Shown: positions 11,841 through 21,885 of the stretch, piece after piece
Numbering within the stretch: position 1 is the stretch's first letter
Layout: each line of letters starts with the position of its first letter
NCBI GenBank assembly: GCA_004151065.3
Contig: NWUY0304442647.1
Span: forward strand, 1 to 31,821
DNA length: 31,821 nt
Reading direction: 5' to 3'
Source of the DNA: Larix sibirica
Taxonomy: Eukaryota > Streptophyta > Pinopsida > Pinales > Pinaceae
Notes under the pieces: generated by a model
Database searches by the model: none
Told to the model about the DNA's origin: nothing
Seen by the model: only the letters and a program-made list of their open reading frames with translations
Made by a program: the position numbers and the translations under genes

Positions 11841-11999
11841 TCATTCATATTGAAGTGAAAAGGTGTAAGATTTTCACTTAGCTAGGTTGGTCATGTCTAC
11901 TTTGTGGTGGGGCACCTCCAACTCTAACTTCTCTATTTTTTGTAGCCTTCAACCTCCTTGCATAAGCTATAGCAATTAGATTGGTTCTTGTATCTACAA

Positions 12000-12158
12000 T
12001 TAGTGGGTTTCAGTGGTGACTTTGAGCTCGGGTAATCCTGGCAATTTTAGCTTTTTCGAAGATTGTTTAACCACCCATCCTTTCATCCTGTCCAACACAA
12101 ATGCATCCAAACTTGTAACTGCATTATATTTGGATGGGGTTAACTTTCCTAAGCTGAT
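12000..12158 (-). pseudogene. Coding-like remnant, unassigned
   Basis: An open minus-strand stretch of 52 codons between stops. It contains YNAVTSLDAFVLDRMKGWVV followed by a basic segment, KQSSKKLKLPGLPEL. The composition looks protein-like, but I cannot name a family. It sits between the LINE reverse transcriptase piece and the remnant at 11694-11840, all on the minus strand. The three may come from one imported segment, or from separate insertions. Confidence 0.2.
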
Positions 12159-12414
12159 TTAACCTAGTGGAAATGGCCTCCCATAATAGATGGCCTGGGT
12201 AGGAGTATATAAAGTATACTTAGCGGAAGTTGTGCGGAAGTACTAATTTATCTCTCATCTCCACACCTGAACCCAAACCAACCCGACCCGACACGCTATG
12301 GTTGCTTCTCTGAATCTACACTATGTTACCCGCTTGGTATAGCACGCGAAGCCCTACCCACCAGATACATATGTTCCCTTATTAGCTTATCTCTTTTTGG
12401 CTTATCTCCACTGG

Positions 12415-12686
12415 TTAAACAACTACTCTCTTGTTCCCCTGCTCCTCAGATATTAGGCTAGGGAGCAAAGGACTGAGCCTACTCGCTATCATTTTTTTCT
12501 AATTTTGTAGGAGGCGTTGCACATAGAAATAGGCCGAAATATAGCAAAGGATGTAGGACTTCTTTCTTTAGGAATGAGTGCTAAAAAAGAGGAGTTTATT
12601 CCTCCTCCAAGTCGAGCCATGTGTTTGGAATCATTAAGCATTTTCCTTTTCATAGAAGGTATTGGTGTTCCAAATTGAGGGAACAC
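12415..12686 (-). pseudogene. LINE-type reverse transcriptase fragment, frameshifted
   Basis: The minus-strand frame ending at the TGA at 12489-12491 contains NSSFLALIPKE (12564-12596) and FRPISMCNASYKI (12501-12539). This matches the first conserved blocks of plant non-LTR (LINE/L1-like) reverse transcriptases, whose usual form is close to SSFLALIPK...FRPISLCN.SYKI. After a length change in or near the A run at 12491-12498, the next frame continues with IASRLSPLLPSLISEEQG (12436-12489), the expected following block ('ANRL..LLP.LIS..QG'). Similarity stops there, just before the block where the family has GGF/GAF, and a TAA follows at 12415. The polymerase catalytic FADD motif is absent. It is a short, dead fragment of a nuclear retrotransposon, typical debris in seed-plant mitochondrial spacers. 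The frameshift and truncation rule out function. The family call is firm; the exact clade is not determined. Confidence 0.88.
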
Positions 12687-13566
12687 GACCGAACAGGAGA
12701 TCGTATGAAGGTAACAATATTGTGTTTATTATATATGAGGAATCATAACCTTGGTGTTCTTATCATTAGGATAATCATAGATATTGGAGGGCTAAATCTC
12801 TTGTATTTAGTCTGATTGGAGAGTATCAACTTGAGAAGCACAATGATGTCAGGGGATCCTCCAAGGAAGAGCTATTATTGATCCGATATACATTCGTTAT
12901 AGGTATTGGTTCTACCCTCTTTGCTAAAGCGTAATTACATCTATAATGAGTCTTCTGGGTGATAGACAGGTTTATTTCCTAGCCCCTCGCCCTTTTATCC
13001 CCCTCTCCCTCCTTTGTGTTGGTCTCGTCACTTAACGTACCTCGCCCTCCTGCGCCGGCCTTACGAAAGATAAGGTATATGAAGGGAAACGCTGCATTTG
13101 TTCCACCCACCTCACTTTCTTTATGCATGCATGGAGGAGTCATTTCTTTATTTTCGGTAACTAGAGAGAAGAGAAAGAATAAGAACGACCATGCTGCTGG
13201 TAATTAATTATACATGTAATTACACATCATTCCTTATAAATGTCATTTTTTTATAGATGTAATTATAGGTGGCATGCCCGCCGGTCATGGTGGAAATTAT
13301 ATAACGTGTATATAAATAATCATAGTCGTTGCTGGCGAAATACATTACGTATATTTAGCTTAGCTTAGCCGGCGAACCGAACCTTGGCAAGGAAAAGAGT
13401 CTATCTCGGTTTCCTTCTAACTTTTTAGAAGAAATTATGAAATAGTTGCGCATCACAGCTGCGTAGCGGGTAGGTCCTTAAGTGGGCCCAGGAATGAGTA
13501 CCTCTATATGTGTTTCAGCTGCTTCGGCGTCTAGAGATCCTAAACCCAACGTTGTTCCCTAAATAT
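12687..13566. other. Spacer, no supported gene
   Basis: This may include unrecognisable upstream parts of the LINE remnant (about 12687-12800, minus). No other gene, RNA or clear repeat is seen. Confidence 0.4.
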
Positions 13567-14880
13567 TTCCTCCGGATTCAGGTTTTATACTAGGAAGCCT
13601 ACTTTCACCCTAAATCTTTCCTATGAACGGACACAGGTCTCCCATCAATATATTCTTCCTGGAAAGTTCCCCAAGTATCCCTCCGGATAATGTCCACGTG
13701 CCGAGATAGACTTACCGGAAAATGGTACCTAAACCTTCCTCCTAACAGATAAAATACACAGGCTTTCCATCGAACTCCCGCCACCTAAGTCTCTCTCTCC
13801 AAGGAGAAAGGCCTCCCAACAAGTGATCCAACTAGGTTAAACCCTTAATTCTTCCCTACGAACGGATAAAGACTTCCAAACAAGGGTTAGCCCCCATGGA
13901 ATTTTATCCCTCCCTATCCTTTGCCCGTGAAATCGGGGACGAAAGTACCTCCCTTGCCGGGGCAAGTACCCGCTAGGGCCCTTCGGTCGGACCTTGCCAA
14001 CTTCTTAATTATAGTGTACCACCCCAAACCCCAAGTACTATAGATTTAGGTCGGCCGGAAATAAGGGATAAATATTGATTCCTACCCCTTTTTTGAAACA
14101 AAGATACGGTGGGTTATGGGTGGGATAAATATTACCGGGCAAGTCCAACTAACTAATACCCTCCGCTTTCTGCTTTCCGAACAGATACAGATTTCCAAGT
14201 GGTTGCCTTCAAGGAAGCAGAAAACTCACAATCCTAGCTCTGGGGATATCTATCCAAAGATTAACCTCCTATGCCATACATAAACCTTCCCTCTAAAGCC
14301 TAACCGGGTTCACCTAACGATACTTTGGGAAACCACCGAAGTCCTAGCTAGCTACGAAGGGATCCAGATTTCTCGGGAATTTGACCTCGTGGAATTTGTG
14401 GATACAACCTACCTCTGAACAGACTCCAGATATCTCACCAAGGAACTGAACGACTGGGATTTTTATTCACCCTAAGTCCTATCCTATCCAATTATCATGA
14501 TCTCGCAAGGCCTTCATGGAATTTATTAACCATAGGCCTTCGTCCTTCACCGATCCCGATATGCCACTGAGAGACCTTCTGTAATCTTGATCTAATATAC
14601 GTCATCTGTCCTTAACGGATCCTTTCCTATCACCGGATTGGGATTCTTACCACAAATCCCGTCTCTTGTCTCACAGTTCCAATATTTAACGGAACTCGAG
14701 CACAAATCATAGTTTACTTCACCTCTGAACTGGTCCTGATTCTCCACGAAGTACTGCTTTCTGGGGTCTTAACCTCCCACCAAGTATTGCCAGGAAACCA
14801 TGATCTAATTCTACAGTCGTCAGGGTATCCATATCCAAGGTAAGCCCATTTCTGGATTCCTAATATTTCACGAACTGCCA
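13567..14880 (+). repeat. Degenerate tandem field, period near 59 bp
   Basis: A common core, roughly CTGAACRGATNCAGATNTC then YCACCAAGG, recurs in degenerate form. Aligned GGAT/GAACRGAT anchors fall at about 13574, 13629, 13685, 13747 and 13864, with steps of 55, 56, 62 and 117 (about two units). Further clear copies begin at 14179, 14417 and 14727. The plus strand is C/T-rich throughout, for example in 13741-13800. No coding frame crosses it. I interpret it as an old minisatellite-like array that has diverged by point changes and indels. The later steps are not clean multiples, so the right-hand part is less certain. Confidence 0.55.
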
Positions 14881-16460
14881 ATTAAAATATCGATACTGAA
14901 ACCATATAGATCATTTCCATAGAACGGGATAGGCATCGTACTTTTCCTGGCTTCTCTTTGTAGGGATAGAGCCCTACACTAGGCACTGATCCGCTGGAAT
15001 AAGATCCTGTTTGATCCCACGCTCTAGGAATGGGGGTAGTTCGGCGAATCCCAGTCCGACCTAATTCCACTAACGCGAGGGACCGGAGACTGTTCATCGG
15101 CCAGCATTAGGCTTGGTACTTTTCATAGAGACCATCAACTAATCCTCCAATGATCGCAACCGATAAGATAACATGAGCGGACGGGCGCTTATCCAAAGTT
15201 ATACCAACCTAAATGGATACCCAACAACCCACGACATGCACACCAAACATTACCCATCTCCACTCATGACACCACGATCCGCCAATACAGAGAAATCCGT
15301 TATAGGTTCTGGATAATAATAACACCTTATTAGAATTGACACCAGATAGCAGGCCATATGTATCAGAGTTTTGGGCTCTGCGAGACATGGCCTTACTTAC
15401 TTTACTAGGAGAATGCACCTAGAACTTATTCATCAACGGACCCTATCTAAATGCTACCGTCTCCCCTAGCTACTTACACCAACAATTCACCCCTTTATTT
15501 GGGTTTTTAGGGTTATATGGGTGTAGAGAGTAGTCATAGTGGTAATTATTTATGGTTGGCAGAGCAATAGAAGGAAGTAAGTGAACAGGGAATCAACGAC
15601 CAATTTATCGCAGAAAGCGTAACTCCATGATTTACACCAGCGTTCGATTGACTTGCTTTATATATGGTTTATCCCCATTAAAAACCATTAGGACCCAGTC
15701 TACAATTAATTAATAATCGTTCAAGACTGCTCGCAGATCTCATGAACTCAGGCTAGCAATCAACGGCCATTTAAGTCGAGTTTCTATCGGTCATCCGGCT
15801 TGACTTGATTATTCATTCAACCAGCTTCACTGACTAAGAACTATATCGCGGCTGCGTTCAAATTTCCAGAAATACATATCATAGAAGCAAAAGCATACCT
15901 TTATATTTGCCCTTCCGCAGGTTCTCGGCTACCTCATGCTTATTTTTGTTAGGCAAGACAAGCACAATCTCAACGTAGTTAGCCTTTTCAGGGTGATATC
16001 AGGTGGTAGGGCGTAAATTTGGCCCCCCACAAGTCTTATGATGGCTGAACTAGGGCGCGCAGGCTAGATCACGATAGTAAAGGGTTTTTAGATCCGACCT
16101 AATCCCCGATGTGACGACCAGTAAATGTGACCAGTAAACCCTAGCTAATCTCTCGGAAACTTAGAATATTTAGAATCCGCATCCGAATTAGACCGGCATC
16201 CTAATCATATTCATCGAATACATTTTTGGCTCTTCACCAGGGTATTTACATTCTTATTGCCACAATTTTGCTTCTAAATCAACAATTAAGAAGCGTAAAT
16301 GGAATAATTTTAGATCTGTTGTCTATCCTGCAGGATTCTATAGCTGCACAGTTTAGTAGGATCGCTAGAAACAGAGTATCCTGTAATTTCTGTTAAGTAG
16401 ACACCTTTGTAGAAAGAGTTGGATACCCCGTTTGGAAAATCTGTAGCTGAGCACTCCTAT
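14881..16460. other. Spacer, no supported gene
   Basis: Minus-strand open frames at 14882-15097 and 15209-15418 match nothing I know. No RNA gene or strong hairpin is seen. Confidence 0.4.
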
Positions 16461-16680
16461 AGAAGTGGATATTTTTGTGTAAAATGATATGTATGACGGG
16501 TGGAAGTGTAGGAATGAATAAATGGTAGTTGGTTAATGGTGGAAATGGTATATGCAGGCTATAATTGAGTTGGATGGGGATAGGTCAGAATAAAATGGAT
16601 GCTTAAGTAGATAGTGTAACTTGTAAAATGAATGATGGTAGGAATGATAGAGTGAAAATATGGAATGAAAGTGTATGGAG
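16461..16680 (+). other. Extremely C-poor, G-rich tract
   Basis: By hand count this 220-nt stretch has 6 C and 70 G on the plus strand. Variants of GGAATGATA, AAATGGTA and GGAATGAAAG recur, which suggests a worn short repeat. The skew ends near 16682. A Gly/Ala/Ser-type coding origin is unlikely because stops are frequent. Confidence 0.6.
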
Positions 16681-16796
16681 AAAGCCTATTACTGATTCAT
16701 AAAGGACTCCTTATTTAGGGGGGCTGAAGGATATGGAGAGGGGATGATTCACAGAGAAGTTTCCATTTCCGTATGCATGAAGTGAGCTCGGGTAGT

Positions 16797-17090
16797 GATA
16801 GCCTAACGTGCTGGCTGGAAGTGTGATGCGGTGCTGCCTTAAGTGTGATGCCCCCAAAAAAGTGTGATGCGGTGCTGCAAAGTATATTGGGTCTATCCTC
16901 GTGATGCTGGAAGTGCTGGCTTAACTTGCTGGCTGATCTATAGTGTTGGTTATGCTACGTGCTGGCCTCAGTGTTGCTTGATCGAACTCAGTCTCATTGT
17001 TTGTTGATTGATGAATTCCTGGATCAGTGTTGCTGGCTATCGCCTCCGTGCTTGCCTCAGTGTTGGTTAGTGATCCGCCTTCCTCGAACA
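16797..17090 (+). repeat. AAGTGTGATGC / TGCTGG repeat block
   Basis: AGTGTGATGCGGTGCTGC occurs at 16820-16837 and 16861-16878, with a shortened copy AAGTGTGATGC at 16841-16851, a step near 20 bp. Downstream, variants GTGCTGGCT, GTGTTGGTT, GTGTTGCTTG, GTGCTTGCC and GTGTTGGTTAG recur until about 17070, often preceded by CCTCA. This is a degenerate tandem block. The short plus-strand ORFs across 16959-17239 are probably by-products of the repeat. Confidence 0.5.
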
Positions 17091-17249
17091 AGCAATCCGG
17101 TCTCTCCTTTCTTCGTGGTGCTTATAGTGCTTGCCTACCAAGGCTTGCTTCTAGCTGCAAGTCCCTATCTTTTTACCTTCGCCCTTTTTGGTTAGGGGTA
17201 GTGGGCCTAGCAGTTTTAGGTGAAACAAATACAGCCTAATTACCTTGTT

Positions 17250-19560
17250 GAACACGTGTTTTTAATGGTTATAATACATGAATACTATTGTGTTAAATAG
17301 TGATATAGCGTATACAGTACCATCTAAGCAGCTTAACCTATGTAAGTGGTTATGAGCACTAGTTAAGCTCTGTAATCATGTTGGTTTTTTATGGATCTAT
17401 TGTGACCTGTAACACTATAAGCAGAGGAACATTTATGTACGGTGTTTACTTGTTCCCATATTCACAAGCTTGTATTAGTACTACTAATTTCATTGGTTAA
17501 TTAAACATATGTAATACAAAACTTTACGGTACTATAATTATTAGTGTTCTGCTTTCTATCATAACTACAGCTTATATCAGTAATACAGAGATGTATGTAA
17601 TATTGATAAGCATTGCTTACTTGTAACTGATGTTTCTATACATAATGTAACGGTGAAGTAAGTCCATTGCTCTGTTTAAACGTTTATATTATTATAAACA
17701 CGCAGCTTATGTATACTTGTCATAGTTATCATATCTGCAACGTTTCATATTAGTGTAACCTTAAGCATCACGAGTATACCTTATCTCTATAACTAATTAG
17801 GCATCATTATACAGCTCTAAGTCCATCCTTATTGTAAATGTACTGCCATTTCCATATTTTGAATACGGAGAATACATAAGTGTTGTATCTAGAGAATACG
17901 TTTACCTGTAAACACTAAGACCAGTATAGAGATACAAGTTCAATGAGCTAGTATGGGTAATGTAAGCACTATCACTCTGATACGCTCGTTCTAGTATAGA
18001 ACCTCATCATGCCTTAGTATTCAGTAACCTCCATGTTTATTCTATATATTTAATTACTACTATGTTTCTATTATGGCTAGTATGGGCTTCATGTTGATTA
18101 CTGTTATAACGTATATATCAATGGTATTTACCTTATTACCTATGTTATAGCCTGTTGTAAGCTATTGTTGATTACGAATACACGTGGTATCAACTTGATT
18201 CAAAGTATATAGCTCGTCTCACCCGAGTAGGTATGTTATTAATTATGGTAATTACTATGTACCAAATCACGTAAGCTGATATAACTAGCTCTTCAAGTAA
18301 TGATTACAGTATTTATTACTATTAATACGTACATATCTCTCCATGGTGTTATCACTAGGATCACTTAAAGCTTATGATATCCATACTCATGTCAAGCAGT
18401 ACTATAATTCCCATATTAGCTAGTATGGTACCAGTATCTAATAAAATAGAACTATTAGTTATAGGAATAAGCTTACATAACTGCTTAGAGAACAAGTGTG
18501 TGTGATCACTTTAACTAGTACATCAAAAGGGTTAAAGCGGGATATAAGCTTAGTTACATCTCACTGTTATTGATATAATGGCAATCATTGTGCTCTCCAT
18601 ATTTGGTGTTTACTTATAACTCATATCATACGAGATCTAAGCATAGGTTTGAACAAGGGTTACAGATCAGTTTGGTGATTAGGTAGTTACTTACCCTATA
18701 GCTTATCGGAAATCAACATGGTTTTACAAAGAGCAATGGTTGTGATTAGCATAACACTATTGGATTACTAGTTTCATAGGGGAACATAGTAGATTGAGTC
18801 ATAATTACGGGTACTTTATATTACTTATAGTACAAGCATAACACTACTGGTTTAATCATACGTAATTACCCTAATCATATCTAAGCTGCTTAGTTGGAGC
18901 TGTAACGATTATGACACAGATTATACAGGTGCATTACTTCTATATAATATGATAGATACAACAAGCTTAGCTTATCATAACATAGGACACACTGATCATC
19001 AGCTGTAACAAGGTAAAGTAATAGCATTGATTATACATACAGGATAAGCATAACTGTTTCGTATAAAGGGTGGTATAAGAGTTATGTATACTAATTTTTC
19101 ACGTAGGCATAGGATAGAACTGTTCCCATATGTTGTGATTCTCTGTACACTATAGCTATAGTAAGCATGTTCATTAAGCTAATGACTTGTGTGATACTAC
19201 TCTGTTAAACACTATTATAAGCTTAGCAATATCCGTAATCATTACATAGACTAGTATGTTTCCCATATACCTTTGTACTACTAGTATGCCATATGCTTAT
19301 CCTTATTCCAGCTTACCTGCATCGGTGAATCTCTAGCAACTAGTGAACAAACATGGTATAGATAGACTAGTAATCCCATTCATTTACAGGGAATAGTACT
19401 AAAATATACAACAATGACCGAGTATCAGTCTTAGATATTGTGTTTACTATGGGAATAAACGATAGCATAGAACTGAATACAATACACATTGGAGTCTATA
19501 CTTATTATGTCAATAAAATACCATCAGATCAGTAATAGGGAATTTGTTCCAATATAAAAG
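17250..19560. other. AT-rich, TpA-rich stop-dense tract
   Basis: About 2.3 kb without a frame of 60 codons on either strand. TpA is very frequent: I count 31 in the 180 nt of 17281-17340 plus 17461-17580. Related words recur all along, such as ATAAGCTTAG, GCATAACAC and TTACTAGT (for example near 18467, 18546, 18749, 18837, 18961 and 19216). The composition differs sharply from the GC-richer DNA on both sides. It could be foreign DNA, a decayed array or a formerly mutated insert; I cannot name an origin. Confidence 0.5.
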
Positions 19561-19598
19561 GCACAACTAAGCACGTATTCTATGTAATAAAATCAAGT

Positions 19599-19901
19599 TC
19601 ATAGGTCAAAATAGTGTTCCATCTGGGTAACCCAACCAGTAGGATCATACCCGTCAAACTTATTCATATTGATTTTGGGAAAGCGGTGCCACATAGTGTT
19701 GTCATGAAAGGGTGTGTGATTGTGCTTCTCCCCTTCTGTTAAGTGTTCCTCATGGTTAGTATAAATTTGATACTCCTGCTTCTAAGCCCTGGAGGGTAGA
19801 CGGTCCGCAAGCTTAGCCAATTCAAGAGTTAGGTTATGCAAATAGTTCTTAATGTCCGGGAGTTGTTGATTAATATAGGTGACCGAGGAAATTCTTTGAT
19901 C
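19599..19901 (-). pseudogene. Ty3/gypsy-type retrotransposon Gag fragment
   Basis: The minus strand reads as a continuous protein of about 100 codons from just after a TAG (19902-19904) to a TGA (19599-19601), broken once by an in-frame TAG at codon 40 (19782-19784). The N-terminal part, with SVTYINQQLPDIKNYLHNL, looks helical. The C-terminal part contains FPKINM and then KFDGYDPTGWVTQMEHYF. This matches the start of the plant Ty3/gypsy Gag domain, whose usual form is P K . . . . KFDG . DP . GW . . . . E . YF. The rest of Gag, the zinc knuckle and Pol are missing. It is a dead nuclear-retrotransposon fragment inserted in the spacer. The internal stop and truncation exclude function. Confidence in the family is high. 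Confidence 0.85.
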
Positions 19902-20028
19902 CTACTTTCATTTGGGACCAGGTGTATTACAGGGGTGCTTGGGTTCACAAAAAATGTTACTATTGTTTTATTATTACTGCAATGAAAGATTGAAAAATGC
20001 TTGGTATTCCACTTTATATAGTAATTAC

Positions 20029-20223
20029 CTATAATGTACTGCAGAGGCTAGGGTTCCAGGGTCCTAAGAACAAGGGAGTGTTAGGTGCTAGAACTCTCTG
20101 ATATACGTGTTGAGGGTTTCCAATACTAGTACTGATGGGGCCTTCATTTGTATATTTTATGGCCATCTTATGTATAAATTTTATACATTTGTCCTCCCAA
20201 GTCGAAACCTTCCTGGAAAACAT
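20029..20223 (-). pseudogene. Coding-like stretch upstream of the Gag fragment
   Basis: An open minus-strand frame of 64 codons lies 127 bp upstream of the Gag fragment on the same strand. It includes KVSTWEDKCIKFIHKMAIKY. I do not recognise it. It could be an untranslated leader of the same element that is open by chance, or part of another insertion. Confidence 0.15.
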
Positions 20224-20470
20224 TAAGGCTTTTAATGACCAGTGTATATATTATGACTTATGCTTATATGATTCCATATGATTTACTTAATTGCAAGTTT
20301 AATGTGGTATATGCTTGATCTTAAAGTTCTTTTTCTTATTTTTTTGTGATTGGCATAGTTGAACTAATGTTGGCTACAAGCAGGAAAATAATGCAACGTA
20401 GGTGATATAATTTGATCCAAAAGACAAGCTGATCTCCTTCACTTATTACCCTAGACCACTTGACCAATTT

Positions 20471-20870
20471 GTTGAGACATTAAAGGGATCTTGTCCCTTT
20501 ATATTTACTTGTTTTTCTAATAACAAGGCATTTTATATTTACACTTGTGTCTAATAATAACAAGGCATTTTAATAGTTCTATAATAATAGCTAGAGCATC
20601 ATCTAGTTCTCTACAATGGGTATAAATAGTGCCTAAGAGAGATTGAAATCTATAATATATAGAGTAAGAAGACTAAGCGTAAGCTAAATAGTATAAGTAA
20701 TATGTTATCCCATTGTTATTAGGAATTAGCTTAACTCTTCTCACTGTCATTACATAACTAGACTAGTTATCATTGAAGAAGCTGGTACTAGAGTATTGTT
20801 GAACTAAGTAGATTACAACACAATTTCAATTCTATCTAATTCCCCATTTTTTTATAATAACAACTCGTTT
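20471..20870 (+). mobile_element. Possible LTR-like remnant
   Basis: The stretch begins TGTTGAGACATTAAAGGGATC, which resembles the TGTTG... start of many plant LTRs. It carries a TATAAATAG box at 20621-20629 and an AAAGGGA-TCTTG-TCCCTTT hairpin (20481-20501). It contains a duplicated segment (20498-20530 and 20532-20567, ending AACAAGGCA). No matching partner LTR, target-site duplication or tRNA primer site was found, and the orientation is opposite to the nearby Gag fragment. It may be a solo LTR or an unrelated AT-rich spacer. Confidence 0.22.
20498..20567 (+). repeat. Imperfect tandem duplication, about 35 bp
   Basis: TTTATATTTACTTG...TCTAATAACAAGGCA (20498-20530) is repeated as TTTATATTTACACTTG...CTAATAATAACAAGGCA (20532-20567), differing by small insertions. 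The copies are close enough to be a fairly recent local duplication. Confidence 0.65.
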
Positions 20871-21178
20871 TTCTCAGGTCAGAGGCGCGTATACCATGCC
20901 CTTATGTTGTATTCTATATACCATAGGGCATACTCAACAGACTAATTAAAGTAAGTAAGCAAGACCTTACAGCCCATCATGTGCATAGATAGATCTATAA
21001 AGAAAGATTTCTTCTTTATATGTGCACATCTCTTCTATTTTTGGAGATCATCAGGACTTATCATTTGGAGAGATGCAGACAGCTGCTTGCTAGTAGGATG
21101 CGGTTACACAACAGGTATGGATGAAGAGATGGGCTTTCACTCTATCTTTTGAAAACTTTCAAACAATGGAGACTATGG

Positions 21179-21303
21179 CTTGTTTCTAAAGGCTGCCGTG
21201 GAACTAAGACTTTTAAGACTGAAGCTAGAGTCTATAGTGTCTATGAGAACTAAGACCAGGGCATCATAATATAAATGAATTCTGACAGTCTTGGAACTAA
21301 GAC
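21179..21303 (+). repeat. Dispersed repeat copy A, with GAACTAAGAC tandem units
   Basis: GAACTAAGAC occurs at 21201-21210, 21247-21256 and 21294-21303, steps of 46 and 47 bp. Two segments recur near 30 kb in the same orientation: CTTGTTTCTAAAGGCT (21179-21194, again at about 29968) and AAGACCAGG...GCATCATAATATAAATGAAT...CAGTCT (21252-21291, again at 30194-30237). No coding frame is seen. Confidence 0.6.
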
Positions 21304-21502
21304 GGGCACGTAAGCTTCTTTCTTCTGTAGCTTTATCTTTTGAAAAGAATGGATACTCTGGAGAGAGAGAAGTTGCACTACAGCTAATTAGAACTAGTTG
21401 GACTTATATAAAGCTAAAATCGTATAAATAACTATTTGTTTGGACTACGGATAGATTGGGCAAAGAGCTTAAAGAGCTAAATCATTCATATGATACTATT
21501 TC

Positions 21503-21635
21503 GGTTCCGCGAGCTTTTCCGGTGAGACACAGCCTTGCCCCGTTTCGTTCAATATGGTTCCGCGATATCAGGTAGGACACAGCCCCGCCCCGCTTCGATG
21601 TGGTTCCGCGAATTTGGTGAGACACTTTTTCGATG
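21503..21635 (+). repeat. GC-rich tandem repeat, three units of 53 and 46 bp
   Basis: Three units start with GGTTCCGCGA at 21503, 21556 and 21602. Each continues with GGTGAGACAC (or GGTAGGACAC), at 21521, 21571 and 21616. Units 1 and 2 share AGCC.TGCCCCG.TTCG / AGCCCCGCCCCGCTTCG. This is one of the clearest arrays in the window. The short ORF at 21535-21723 lies inside and beyond it and is probably a by-product. Confidence 0.8.
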
Positions 21636-21733
21636 CTCACTTGGAACCTCGACATGGGAAAGCTTACCTCGATTGGGAGGCAGTTGGAGTCTTGGGCCGG
21701 TAAGCAGCTCTAAAACCCAGTAAGAGGATGCGC

Positions 21734-21885
21734 GGCTTTCTGCGAATTATCGTTCGAGACATTACTGAATGGATGGCTTTCTGCGGACTGGTTCAATATG
21801 ATCAATGGGACGGCTTTTAGTGTTTCTCTACCCAAGGATCAGGGCTTTCTGTGCTTGCTTTATGATAGCTTTCTGTGCTTTCTCT
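21734..21885 (+). repeat. GGCTTTCTGYG repeats
   Basis: GGCTTTCTGCG at 21734-21744 and 21775-21785, GGCTTTCTGTG at 21843-21853 and AGCTTTCTGTG at 21867-21877. The steps are irregular (41, 68 and 24). It follows directly after the GGTTCCGCGA array. Confidence 0.5.

Noticed and set aside
16959-17239. Two overlapping plus-strand ORFs with hydrophobic ends
   Set aside because: They are produced by the GTGCTGG repeat block and have no motif or independent support.
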